A DNA stretch of 64,000 nt, taken from assembly GCA_030674185.1 (NCBI GenBank), contig JAPXFY010000022.1, forward strand, positions 38,433,630 to 38,497,629, read 5' to 3'. This DNA comes from Monoplex corrugatus. Its lineage: Eukaryota; Mollusca; Gastropoda; Littorinimorpha; Ranellidae. Below the pieces are notes generated by a model, which did not search any database, had not been told where the DNA came from, and saw nothing but the letters and a program-made list of their open reading frames with translations. Of this stretch, positions 50,173-60,154 are shown one piece after another; position 1 is the stretch's first letter; each line of letters begins with the position of its first letter. A program made the translations under genes and the position numbers.

Positions 50173-50526
50173 TCATTTCTCAGTGCCAAAACTGGACGCC
50201 CGTACAGAATTGGCCACAGATTTTCCACCACCACCACCACATCCTAGCATCTGACGTAGCTCGGCTCGGACAGTACGACCGGTGATGACGTAGAGGTAAA
50301 CGTTGATGGCGTAATTGAAATCCCAGAGGACGGCGCAGATGTCATCAGTGAGTTTGAGCCAGAGCCAGTGGGGACGCAGGATCCGCATCATGGCGTTGGC
50401 GGCTTGCGGGAACACCGTGACCAGGAAGGCGAAAGAGACAGACAGCACCATGTTGGTCACACGCCGGAACATCTCGCTCCGTCGGCCCTCCGACCTTGTC
50501 AGCTGATGCTGGGGGCCCTTCCGTGA
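50173..50526 (-). CDS. Class A GPCR, terminal exon (TM6-TM7)
   Basis: Minus-strand acceptor CTGGCAG; starts SRKGPQHQLTRSEGRRSEMF (third intracellular loop), TM6 VTNMVLSVSFAFLVTVFPQA, a short extracellular loop (RILRPHWLWLKLTDD), TM7 ICAVLWDFNYAINVYLYVIT and helix 8 GRTVRAELRQML. It ends with a Gly-rich tail at TGA (50173-50175). TM7 has NYAINVYLY where most class A receptors have NPxxY, and TM6 has TVFP instead of CWxP. Such variants are seen in lophotrochozoan peptide-type orphan receptors; no ligand can be assigned. Confidence 0.85.
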   Translation of the reverse strand, partial: SRKGPQHQLTRSEGRRSEMFRRVTNMVLSVSFAFLVTVFPQAANAMMRILRPHWLWLKLTDDICAVLWDFNYAINVYLYVITGRTVRAELRQMLGCGGGGGKSVANSVRASSFGTEK

Positions 50527-50567
50527 CTGCCAGCAGATCACAACGATTCAGATTAGACTGACAGAGA

Positions 50568-51139
50568 TTAATCCTTTGACTCCTGCACCCTATCCACCAA
50601 CTGCCAAATCTAATCCTTTGACTCCTGCACCTATCCACCAACTGTCAAAATCTAATCCTTTGACCCCCGCACCCTATCCACCAACTGCCAAAATCTAATC
50701 CTTTGACCCCCGCACCCTATCCACCAACTGTCAAAATCTAATCCTTTGACCCCCGCACCCTATCCACCAACTACCAAAATCTAATCCTTTGACTCCCGCA
50801 CCCTATTCACCAACTGACGAAATCTAATCCTTTGACTCCCGCACCCTATCCACCAACTGCCAAGATCTAACCCTTTGACTCCTGCACCCTATCCACCAAC
50901 TGCCAAAATCTAATCCTTTGACCCCGCACCGTATCCACCAACTGCCGAAATCTAATCCTTTGACTCCGCACCCTATCCACCAACTGCCCAAATCTAACCC
51001 TTTTACTACCTCATCCTATCCACCGTCTTCCCGCAGAGAGATGATGAACAGGGTGAGGGAGTCAAAGGGTTAAACTTTGCTTTGCTAGCATGGTAGACAA
51101 CGCAGGATGCTGGTGGACAGGGTAGGGGAATCAAAAGGA
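50568..51139. repeat. 43-bp TTAA-family tandem array in the GPCR intron
   Basis: Ten or so units of ATCTAATCCTTTGACTCCCG, CACCCTATCCACCAACTGCC, AAA from 50572 to 51000 (TTAA mutated to CTAA in most), then the opposite arm (GTGAGGGAGTCAAAGGGTTA, GCTTTGCTAGCATGG) to 51139. The array starts 41 bases from the GPCR exon acceptor. Confidence 0.93.
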
Positions 51140-51239
51140 TAGATCAGATTTAGTGAGATTGATAGATCAGATTAAGTGAGATTGATAGATCAGATTAAGT
51201 GACATGAAATTAGAAGTTTTGTTGATGTTGTTGTTGATG

Positions 51240-51723
51240 TTTATTTAAATTTTTTAGGTTCATCGTACTTAGGGAGATTTCCTTCATGTTCACCTTTTTT
51301 TTTTTTTATCTTTCCCCAGTTTCTATGCCACCTTAATGGCCACAGAAGCTGACACAGTTCTTATAATGCATAGATGATGATGACGATGAAGGATGATGGT
51401 CATGTTGCCATATAATTCCAGCTAGGATTGAGATTGCGTGGCAGGGCTGTACTCTACATTTACTGTCATACTATATCCTGGCGTCAACCAGGCCCGAGAG
51501 ATACAGACACCTGTGATATTGGTCAGACGATTTCAGCAACACTCTCAAAGACGTCTGGTCCCAGTCTTCCCAATGAGCCCATAGCACGCTCAGCTCTGGT
51601 AGGAGCTGGTTGGAGCCCAAAAATCCCACAATGATTTTTAATTAAAAGGACTGATGGGGATTCGAACCCACAACCTTTCAGTCAATAGTCACTTGCGCTA
51701 ACCACCACACCCCGGCGACTGGT
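51240..51723 (-). repeat. tRNA-derived SINE family B
   Basis: Minus strand: CCAGTCGCCGGGGTGTGGTGGTTAGCG (A-box region), B box GGTTCGAATCCCC at about 51657-51669, the family body and the GGTGGCATAGAAACTGGGG tail. Confidence 0.88.
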
Positions 51724-51734
51724 TAATTAGAAGG

Positions 51735-51900
51735 AGGTTAGGAGGGACTTAGTTACACTAAACTGACACCAGCAGAATGATGGAAACATTCAGATGGGCA
51801 ACGAACAGTCCAGTTTTCAATGTTGCAGGCTGGAATTGAACTCCAGACATCAGATGTTGAGCCCACAGCTCTATCAGAAGGACCGACCAGCGCGCGATCA
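51735..51900 (-). repeat. tRNA-like sequence, possible SINE D
   Basis: On the minus strand GCGCTGGTCGGTCCTTCTGA, TAGAGCTGTGGGCTCAACAT and GGAGTTCAATTCCAGCCTGC give A- and B-box-like blocks. Preceded by a 27-base A/T homopolymer. Related fragments are at 4150-4205 and 6210-6290. It is not a functional tRNA by eye. Confidence 0.5.
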
Positions 51901-51997
51901 AAAAAAAAAAAAAAAAAAAAAAAAAGGTAGTCGCTTGAAGATGGAATCCATGACTTGTTACCAGCAATGGCATTCTGACAACCGAGCTAACAAGGTC

Positions 51998-52206
51998 ATT
52001 AACGATGATGATGATGAGGAGGAGGAGGGGGACAATGATGATGATGACAATGACGATGACGATAATTATGACACTGATGGTGACGACGACGATGATGGTG
52101 AGGAGGAGGAGGGTAACTACGACGACGATGACAACAACGGCGATGATGATGCTGATGATGCCGACGACGACAACGACGATGATGATGACGACGACGACGA
52201 CGATGA
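51998..52206. repeat. GAT/GAC/GAG trinucleotide microsatellite
   Basis: Asp/Glu-coding triplets on +, ending 32 bases from the GPCR exon donor (minus strand). Confidence 0.95.
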
Positions 52207-52242
52207 GCCGGTCAGAGAGAGAAAAACAACCCTGTGACTTAC

Positions 52243-52408
52243 CTGACAGGTGAGCTGGAAAACGATGGCGATGTTGCAGAGAGCGATCAGCGAGAGAGGC
52301 GCCATACTGACACAGGTGGTAGCCAACACGAAATGCACTAGCATATCCGGGTAGATTTTGGTCACGCACACCACCCCGTACTGGTACCGGCTGATGACGG
52401 GTAGATAG
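52243..52408 (-). CDS. Class A GPCR, middle exon (ECL2-TM5)
   Basis: Minus strand: acceptor GGTCAAAG, one base, then YLPVISRYQYGVVCVTKIYP, DMLVHFVLATTCVSMAPLSL and IALCNIAIVFQLTCQ, 55 codons to a phase-0 donor GTAAGT. The Cys in GVVCVT fits the conserved extracellular-loop-2 cysteine and the following hydrophobic run is TM5. It joins in phase 0 to SRKG at 50526. It needs a preceding exon with TM3 and TM4 ending in phase 2, which I cannot find. Confidence 0.82.
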
Positions 52409-52484
52409 CTTTGACCAAATATATAAACGGGTGAGTTGCCTTAGGAAATGTTCCCACCCTCTGTTCTTTTGTTACTGTTATGTT

Positions 52485-52715
52485 TGTTTAAAGCACAACC
52501 AACTTCGTACAACCATATCAGGGCTATAACCGTTTCAAAACGTACAACACATATAAAAAAAAAAAATTTTTTAAAGAAAATTAAGGACACATGTCAATGC
52601 ATTCGCGCACATAATCTAAGGAGATATCCCCGTTGTTGACCACTCCGTCCAATTTTTTACACAGGGGATTTAAAAAACATACTTGAATATAAGTTTAAAC
52701 ATAACTAAGGATACT
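52485..52715 (-). repeat. Repeat A, 3' part
   Basis: Minus strand GTTTAAACTTATATTCAAGT, GGACGGAGTGGTCAACAACG, GGATATCTCCTTAGATTAT, GCCCTGATATGGTTGTACGA. Confidence 0.85.
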
Positions 52716-52779
52716 ATTCATACATACATACATACATATATATATATATGTATATATATATCGTCGGCCTCTTTACATC

Positions 52780-53450
52780 TCAGGAGATGATAGTCTGCAC
52801 CAGGAGGCGTTGTGGTCATGACGTGCACTTACGCCAAAAAAGCCTAGGCTTAAAACCGGTATCTGCTACTCTCCGTGTTGTGTCGATGCTGTGTTACCAG
52901 CGAAGCTGGAGTGACCTCTCCAGGTGCAGGCCTGGGCAAGTGAATATGGAGGACGAGCTGTTGCCCATGCAGCAGATCCCCCTCTCCTCGCCACTAGTAG
53001 AATCCAGGGGAAAGACGGAGGCCTGTACGCCTGGTACCAGGGGCGACGCAGGAGTTGCCAGAACGAGGTTGTAGACAACGGCGAACTGCCTTAGGGACTC
53101 CGACTCCGGATTTTTCTTCAGGGTTGACTCCGAAGCCTTTCCTATGAGTGGGTATGGCCGCAAGGCAGCGGAGGTTTGAAATCAGAGTTTTCCTTCTCTT
53201 AGATGAGCTGTCTTCCCAGACTGATGAGCCCCATCTACCCAAAGCACTGGTTTTCAGGCGCCAGTAACCCGCCTTCACCCCTTCTCCTATCAGTAGTAGC
53301 AGTTCCGCCGGGCTTATATCTAAGCCACGCGAGCAGGCTAGGAGCTGGACTTAGTTGTCAGAGGCTATTGGAGACGCGCGCCGTGAGGGGCATTTTATAG
53401 ACAATGGGAGCTTGTCCCCATTGCCACCCCTCGGCTATGACAACCTTGGA
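52780..53450. other. GPCR intron sequence, probable old interspersed repeat
   Basis: GC-richer stretch without family match inside the window and without a GPCR-like frame on either strand. Landmarks: CCTCTCCAGGTGCAGGCCTG, CATGCAGCAGATCCCCCTCT, GAACTGCCTTAGGGACTCC. TM3/TM4 coding was looked for here and not found. Confidence 0.4.
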
Positions 53451-53646
53451 TACCATATATATACACACATGTATGTATACATATATATATATGTGTGTGT
53501 GTAAATAAATAAATAATGTTAAAAAAAAACGCAATAAAGGGGGGGGGGGGAGACAAAAGACAAGAAAAGACAACTCTCCAAACCAACCTGCAAGCAGCGT
53601 CGCTGTCAAACCGGACAGGAAGTGGGTAGCCTCCCTTGGTGCTCAC

Positions 53647-54039
53647 CAAGTTAACCCAAAGCAGGCGCGGATCAGCAAGCAGCAGCCGTCGCTGACTGCA
53701 GCAGCAAAAGGGTTAAGCTGATCGTCTGCTTCCGCATCCGGGGCCTCCGCATCACGGCCACGGTCAGGGCGTTGCCTAGCAACCCGGCAGGAAGGAGGAG
53801 GGCAAGGGAGATCATGCGGAACGTCAGGTACACCCTGTCCCCGCCACGCATACCCGGATGCTCGATGAAGACGGAAAAGAAGTTGATCTGCCAGCCGCCA
53901 CGGGCGGCTGGGCGGCCGTGACGTTGTCAAACTGTGACGAGTTGATGACGATTGGTGACGTCAGGTTACCGGTTGTCACGTGGTTCGGTGACGTCATTGT
54001 CGGCGTGACGTCATCTGAAGGCGGCGATGTTACTGTCAT
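53647..54039 (-). CDS. Class A GPCR, first exon (N terminus, TM1, TM2), two frame breaks
   Basis: ATG at 54039 opens an extracellular tail, MTVTSPPSDDVTPTMTSPNH, with N-glycosylation sites NLT, NSS and NVT. Near 53895-53920 (GC-rich, partly palindromic) the frame shifts into INFFSVFIEHPGMRGGDRVY, LTFRMISLALLLPAGLLGNA (TM1 with the GN motif), LTVAVMRRPRMRKQTISLTL. At the GCAGCAGC tract (about 53697-53706) one missing base is needed to continue LLLAVSDGCCLLIRACFGLT (TM2). The donor GTGAGC follows 53647. Either a pseudogene or two assembly indels. Confidence 0.72.
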
Positions 54040-54084
54040 TACGCTCTTATACCTGTATTAATTGAATGGGAAGGCATGTATTGT

Positions 54085-54350
54085 TGAAACGAACTGACTG
54101 ACTGACTAACTAAGTAACTAACTGACTGACTGACTGACTGACCGACTGACTGACTAGCTAACCGACTAACTGACTAACTAATAAACGAATAAGTAAATGA
54201 ACAAGTAGATAAATGAATAAATAAATAAATAACTAGATAAATAAATAAATAAGTAAAGAAACAAGTAAATAAACATATAACAAATGAATGTGTAAATAAA
54301 TGAACTAAATAAATACATAAATAAATAGCAAAATGAAACAAAAAAGCGCC
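54085..54350. repeat. GACT/AATA tetranucleotide microsatellite
   Basis: (ACTG)n and TAAATAAATAAA variants. Confidence 0.95.
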
Positions 54351-54375
54351 ATTCTTGTCTGATAAAGACTAGCAT

Positions 54376-54910
54376 GTAGAATGTATTTCATATTGTGTGG
54401 TACTACGGTCTGTTAGAAGACGCCTGCAGGCCTCGTACCTCTGACTTCAAGACAGTATATATTGATGAGTACCAATGGTCTGTTAGATAGAGCCTGCAGC
54501 CTCGTACCTGACATTCAGCCTGTTATAATTGCATATACATGTATGTAAAGAAACGCCTCGCTGATACATACTGACTTAGCTGTTATATTGATGGTACAGG
54601 TCTGTTAGAAGACGCCTGCAGGCCTCGTACCTCTGACTTCAGCTCTGTTATATTGCATGGTACCATGGTCTGTTAGAAGACGCCTGCAGGCCTCGTACCT
54701 CTGACTTCAGCCCTGTTATATTGCATGGTACCATGGTTGTTAGAAGACGCCTGCAGGCCTGTACCTCTGACTTCAGCCCTGTTATATTGCATGGTACCAT
54801 GGTTTGTTACAAGACGCCTGCAGGCCTGGTACCTCTGACTTCAGCCCTGTTATATTGCATGGTACCATGGTTTGTTACAAGACGCCTGCAGGCCTGGTAC
54901 CTCTGCTGGA
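54376..54910 (+). repeat. 68-bp tandem array
   Basis: About seven units of CTGTTAGAAGACGCCTGCAG, GCCTCGTACCTCTGACTTCA, GCCCTGTTATATTGCATGGT, ACCATGGT. The head GAATGTATTTCATATTGTGT at 54378 is present once here and once in the lone copy at 57174-57258. Confidence 0.93.
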
Positions 54911-55043
54911 CTTTGTAACCCTCTACTAGTCAGATTTTATGATGACGGCTCACATTGAAGTCGACACATAATTTCAGTTTCCATACACCATCTTTAAAAC
55001 TTTATTTATTTATTTTCTTAGGAATAGGAATGGTTTGTGTGTT

Positions 55044-55451
55044 TTAGGTATAGAGCCCTTTCACAGTAGGGGGGAGAAATGGGAGAAAGGGTGGTACATG
55101 AAAGAATGGAAACAACATGAACGCGCTTGACATGCACAAGAATGACAGGGACACAGTATCGTGGTAGAAATTAACATTCATTGCGTCATTGTCCACCCGA
55201 TAGATGAACGAGAAGGTATTTTGTTGAATATATACAGTCTGGTCGCTACAGAGGTGTTTGTTACAAACATGGTGGATCCCCAGAAGACACACTGTCTCTG
55301 ACGGAGCCATTAAGGGTTCCTGCCATTCTCTGATCAAGCCTTTGAAGCAGCTGGTGTAGTTTCTTCGTTTTCTTATGTATACATGCCGTTTACTGTTCCA
55401 CTGTACCATCTTGTCCACCATTCTTTCGAACTGACAGAATGGTTCAAACAT
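55044..55451 (-). CDS. Hypothetical 135-codon open frame
   Basis: Minus strand, not in any repeat recognised here. Starts MFEPFCQFERMVDKMVQWNS, later NKHLCSDQTVYIQQNTFSFI and a hydrophobic C-terminal part (LSFLCMSSAFMLFPFFHVPP). No splice context, no homologue recognised, and a chance open frame is quite possible. Confidence 0.2.
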   Translation of the reverse strand: MFEPFCQFERMVDKMVQWNSKRHVYIRKRRNYTSCFKGLIREWQEPLMAPSETVCLLGIHHVCNKHLCSDQTVYIQQNTFSFIYRVDNDAMNVNFYHDTVSLSFLCMSSAFMLFPFFHVPPFLPFLPPTVKGLYT

Positions 55452-55860
55452 CCGCCTGCCAATAACTCAACTCGAAGTTCCAGAAATCGTTTCTCGTAGA
55501 GGCCTCGACTTTTCTCCTCAGTCTGACCGGAAAATCGAACTGAACGTCTAGTCTTTCAGAAGGGGATGAAAAAGGAGTCGACCGGTATGTATGCTTTCTG
55601 GCCTGCGCACGCTTTAGATCCCAGGGCAGTTGAAAATCGTGAAGAGCAGGGCATGCACCTGGCTGCCCTAGCAAAAACAAACAAAAAACAAACAAAACAA
55701 CAACAACAAACTTTGGGGAAAAAACTGCTGGAAAGATAGGTTCATTTCACAAGTTCCTTCCTTTGAGGCCCAACTAGCCTTCATGTCTTTCTGAAGTCTT
55801 GGTTAAAAAAAAGCCAAAAGAAGAAAAAGAGAGAATGTGACAGAGAGGATGACAACTTGG
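55440..55860 (+). repeat. tRNA-Leu-like SINE family C, second copy
   Basis: AGAAATCGTTTCTCGTAGAG, GCCTCGACTTTTCTCCTCAG, TTTCTGGCCTGCGCACGC, GAGCAGGGCATGCACCTGGC and TTTGAGGCCCAACTAGCCTT, in the same order as 41066-41500. Contains an A/C-rich expansion at 55673-55710. Confidence 0.78.
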
Positions 55861-55917
55861 GTCGAGGGTCGTTCGTCAAGCAGGCTTGAGTGTGTCCTAG
55901 CTCAGCATCCTGTATGT

Positions 55918-55918
55918 A

Positions 55919-55957
<39 letters not shown>

Positions 55958-55975
55958 TTGTGTGTGTGTGTGTGT

Positions 55976-56054
<79 letters not shown>

Positions 56055-56091
56055 TTGTGTGTGTGTGTGATTGTGTGTGTGTGTGTGCGTG

Positions 56092-56135
<44 letters not shown>

Positions 56136-56170
56136 GTGTGTGTGTGTGTGTGTTGTGTGTGTGTGGTGTG
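55918..56170. repeat. (GT)n microsatellite with GATT interruptions
   Basis: GTGTGT with periodic GTGATTGT; His/Thr and Cys/Val frames are artefacts. Confidence 0.95.
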
Positions 56171-56339
56171 TGACGGAGGAAGGAAGATAGGTAGGGACAG
56201 GTGTCACACGCCTGCTCCCCTCCTGTCTTCCCCCTCCTCTTGAATCAGTATTTGGCGCCTTGTTAATCTTCTTCTTCTTCTTCTTCTTATCATTATTATC
56301 ATTATTATCATCATCATCATCATCAACAACAACCTTCTC

Positions 56340-56415
56340 ACTCCAGTACCCTATCCATCAACAGCAAATCCATAATCCTTTGATTTCCTCGCCCTATCCA
56401 CCAGCTTCCTGCAGG
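56340..56415. repeat. TTAA-type MITE, one arm
   Basis: CACTCCAGTACCCTATCCAT, CCTTTGATTTCCTCGCCCTA, TCCACCAGCTTCCTGCAGGA then directly an RTE 3' fragment. Confidence 0.7.
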
Positions 56416-56625
56416 AGGGAAAGAGAACACCAAGTAGACCCATGGAGAAAATATTGGACAGACTTGCAGAGTGGCTGAGGACAGAGAGGGTGGGAGATGT
56501 AATTGCAGCGACAAGGGACAGATTCGTATGGAGGGCACATGATGCCGATGATAATGATGATGACAACGACGACGATGATGATGATGATGATGACGATGAC
56601 GATGACGATGATGATGAGATGATGA
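56416..56625 (+). mobile_element. RTE-type LINE 3' fragment with (GAT)n tail
   Basis: AAGAGAACACCAAGTAGACC, GAAAATATTGGACAGACTTG, GACAAGGGACAGATTCGTAT and a GATGACGATGATG tail to 56625. Confidence 0.85.
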
Positions 56626-56769
56626 TGAAACCCTGTAGGCAACGGTGATTTCCACAGACAGGTAAGTACAGACTGTTCCTATGGGTCTCCCATGGGTGCC
56701 AATCTCCCAGGGCCTAACCCCCTCCCCCTCCCGTCATGTGCACACGCATACCCATGATCAAAATATATA

Positions 56770-57320
56770 ACCAGTCGCCGTGGTGTAGTGGTTAGCGCAA
56801 CGGAAGGTTGTGGATTGGAACCCCCATTAGTGTCTTCAAAAACCATTGTGGGATTTTTCGACTCTAACCGGAGCTGGGCGTGCTATGGGCTTATTGGGAA
56901 GACTGCGACCACACAGTCGAATCTCATCCACTTTACGGATGAGTCACTGAGCGTGTTGTTCAAACCTTCTGATAAGCACTGTAGGTGTCTGTATCTCTCG
57001 GGCCTGGTTTATACCAAGATCTATTATATATAGTAAGTGTAGAGTACAGCCCTGTCACGCAGTCTCAATCCTAGATAGAACTCCATAGCATCATGATTAT
57101 CATCCTCATCGACATCATCATCATCGCATTGTGAAAACTGTTCCAGCTTATGTGACCATTAAGGTGTCGTAGAATGTATTTCATATTGTGTGGTAATACG
57201 ATCTGTTAGAAGACGCCTGCAGGCCTCGTACCTCTGACTTCAGCCCTGTTATATTGCAAATGGGACCACAAAAAATGGTGAGCACAAAGGTAACCTCCCT
57301 CAGTACAATGATCCTAAAAA
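56770..57320 (+). repeat. tRNA-derived SINE family B with an 85-bp insertion
   Basis: CCAGTCGCCGTGGTGTAGTG, GTTAGCGCAACGG and the family body; its 3' part GGTGTCGTAGAA...AATGGGACCACAAAA is split at about 57174-57258 by one unit of the 68-bp array of 54376. Confidence 0.9.
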
Positions 57321-57494
57321 AAATGATCAAAAAGATTCTGTCAGTCATGTCAGTGGCTGGTTTATGGAAATATGAAAACACCCAGCTTGCACCACCCAAG
57401 GAGATAGAGCATGCAGACTGCGCAGAAACATACCGCCTGCGCAGTGTGTCCAAAAATTGTTTGCATACACGTATCTGAAAAAATCCGAAGGCTG

Positions 57495-57507
57495 CAACTA
57501 ACTAACT

Positions 57508-57571
<64 letters not shown>

Positions 57572-57597
57572 AACTAACTAACTAACTAACAACTAAC

Positions 57598-57631
<34 letters not shown>

Positions 57632-57787
57632 TAAACTAACTAACTAACTCACTCATCACTCACTCACTCACTAACCAACTAATCAACTAACCAACAAACT
57701 AACTAACTAACTGACTAACTAACTAACTCACTCATTCACTCACTCACTCACTAACCAACTAACCAACTAACCAACTAACCAACAAAC

Positions 57788-57822
<35 letters not shown>

Positions 57823-57856
57823 ACTAACTAACAACTAACTAACTAACTAACTAACT

Positions 57857-57894
<38 letters not shown>

Positions 57895-57895
57895 C

Positions 57896-57929
<34 letters not shown>

Positions 57930-58115
57930 TAAACTAACTAACTAACTCACTCATCACTCACTCACTCACTAACCAACTAATCAACTAACCAACAAACTAA
58001 CTAACTAACTGACTAACTAACTAACTCACTCATTCACTCACTCACTCACTAACCAACTAACCAACTAACCAACTAACCAACAAACTAACTAACTAAACTA
58101 ACCAACAAACTAACT

Positions 58116-58148
<33 letters not shown>

Positions 58149-58163
58149 ACTAACTAACTAACT
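57495..58163. repeat. (CTAA)n tetranucleotide array with internal ~300-bp duplication
   Basis: ACTAACTAACTA throughout. The variant block CTAATAAACTAACTAACTAA, CTCACTCATCACTCACTCAC is present at 57628-57790 and again at 57926-58085. Confidence 0.95.
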
Positions 58164-58451
58164 GAATGAATGAATGAATGAATGAATAAATGAACGAAAA
58201 CATGTATAATTACATAAATACATAAACAATAAATAAAAACAAACAAACAAATAAATAAATAGATGAATAAACAGATAGATACATGTAGATGGATAGATAG
58301 ACAGGTAGATAGAGAGATAGATAGATAGATCGATAGATAGATTTATAGACAGATAGATAGACAGATTGATAGATAAATAGATAAATAGATACATAGATAC
58401 ATCAGAGATACAAAGATGGAGAAAGATAGAGATACAGATAGAGATAGCTAG

Positions 58452-58501
<50 letters not shown>

Positions 58502-58505
58502 GGGT

Positions 58506-58540
<35 letters not shown>
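58164..58540. repeat. GAAT, AATA, GATA and GA microsatellite chain
   Basis: Successive tracts of GAATGAATGAAT, AAACAAACAAAT, GATAGATAGATA and GAGAGAGAGA. Confidence 0.95.
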
Positions 58541-58546
<6 letters not shown>

Positions 58547-58985
58547 CACTGGCTCCCTGTTTCAAAGCGCATACAGTACAAACTAGACACCATGTGCTAT
58601 AAAAGCCTCAATAACGCAACCCCCGATTACCTGTCAAGCCTACTTGAGATCTATCTTCAAACCTTCTGATCAGCACTGTAGGTGTCTGTATCTCTCGGGC
58701 CTGGTTTACACCAAGATCTATTATATATAGTAAGTGTAGAGTACAGCCCTGTCACGCAGTCTCAATCCTAGATACCTAGGTACCTCCGCTCTGCCTCCGA
58801 TCCTCTGACTTTTCGCTTTCCACGCACTAAGCTCAATACCTATGGTCCACGAGCCTTCTCTGTTTCTGGTCCACTCTCCTGGAACAAACTTCCTCTCTCA
58901 GTCCGTCAGCAACCTACTTTTGTCTCCTTCAAGTCCGCTCTCAAAACTCACCTTTTCTCCTCTGCATAAAATCCCGACCTCACTC
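58541..58985 (+). pseudogene. LINE (CR1/L2-type) C-terminal fragment, copy 1
   Basis: CTTCACTGGCTCCCTGTTTC (LHWLP), KLDTMCYKSLNNATPDYLSS, then ~110 bp (58655-58770) copied from the SINE B body (AACCTTCTGATCAGCACTGT to AGTCTCAATCCTAGATA) replace the middle, then RTLRSASDP-like sequence, FSVSGPLSWNKLPLSVRQQP, SFKSALKTHLF. Nearly identical to copy 2 outside the insert. Confidence 0.88.
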
Positions 58986-60085
58986 CGACTGTGTCGATGT
59001 CTGTGTCGACGTCTGTGTCTGTGTCTATCTGTGTCTGTGTTGATGTCTGTGTCTGTGTCTGTTTGTGTCTGTGTCGACGTCTGTGCCTATCTGCGTGTGT
59101 GTTGATGTCTGTGTCTGTGTGTCTGTGTTGATGTCTGTGTCTGTCTGTGTCTGTGTCGATGTCTGTGTCTGTGTGTCTGTATCTGTGTCTGTGTCGATGT
59201 CTGTGTCTGTGTGTCTGTATCTGTGTGTCTGTGTCTGTCTGTGTCTATGTCGGTGTGTGTGTCTATCTGTGTCTGTGTCGATGTTTGTGTCGATGTCTGT
59301 GTCTATCTGTGTCTGTGTCGATGTCTGTGTCTGTGTCGATGTCTGTGTCTATCTGTGTCTGTGTCGATGTCTGTGTCTATCTGTGTCTGTGTCGATGTCT
59401 GTGTCTGTCTGTGTCTGTGTCGATGTCTGTGTCGACATCTGTGTCTCTGTGTCTCTGTGTCTGTGTAGATGCCTGTGTCTATGTGTGTGTCTGTGTCGAT
59501 GTCTGTGTCTATGTGTGTGTCTGTGTCTGCGTCTGTCTGTGTCTGTGTCTGTTTCTGTCTGTGTCTGTGTCAATGTCTGTGTCTGTCTGTGTCTGTGTCT
59601 CTGTGTGTCTGTGTCGATGTCTGTATGTGTCTGTGTCAATGTCTGTGCCTGTCTGTGTCTGTGTGTGTCTGTGTCGATGTCTGTGTCTGTCTGTGTCTGT
59701 GTCTATGTCTGTGTCTATGTCTGTGTCTGTCTGTGTCTGTGTGTCGATGTCTGTGTCTGTGTCTGTGTCAATGTCTGTGTCTGTGTGTGTCTGTGTCTGT
59801 GTCTCTCTGTGTCTGTGTCTTGTGTCTGTCTGTGTCTGTGTCGATTTGTGTCGGTGTCTATCTGTGACCGTGTCAATGTCTGTGTCTGTCTGTGTCTGTG
59901 TCTGTGTCTGTGTCTGTCTGTGTCTGTGTCTGTGTCGATGTCTGTGTCAATGTCTGTCTCTGTCTGTGTCTGTGTCTTTGTGTCAGCGTCTGTGTCTGTC
60001 TGTGTCTGTCTCTGTCTCTGTCTCTGTCTGTGTCTGTCTGCGTCTGTGTCGATGTCTGTGTTTGTCTGTGTCTGTGTCGATGTAG
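58986..60085 (+). repeat. 1.1-kb TGTGTC/GTCGATGTCTGTG satellite
   Basis: Hexamer-based repeats (TGTCTG, TGTGTC, TCGATG). Frames of over 300 codons of Val/Cys/Ser/Leu result from the multiple-of-three period and are not proteins. Confidence 0.95.
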
Positions 60086-60154
60086 ATAGATAGATAGATA
60101 GATAGATAGGTAGAGAGAGAGAGAGAGAGAGGGTGAGTGAGAGAGAGAGAGAGA

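Noticed and set aside
51758..52369. 203-codon minus-strand frame over the GPCR middle exon
   Set aside because: It is in a different frame from the receptor and runs through the GAC/GAT array; the GPCR frame is the 55-codon exon 52243-52408.
53203..53265. CTGATGAG motif as a hammerhead ribozyme core
   Set aside because: No matching GAAA box or closing stems nearby; the same holds for CTGATGA at 15679 and 47288.
53824..54039. GPCR N-terminal frame as an independent secreted peptide
   Set aside because: It is explained better as the glycosylated receptor tail interrupted by an indel; there is no signal peptide or cleavage pattern.
58986..60093. Open frames of 312 and 342 codons rich in Cys/Val/Ser
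   Set aside because: They lie in a TGTGTC satellite whose period keeps several frames open; no protein-like composition or start context.
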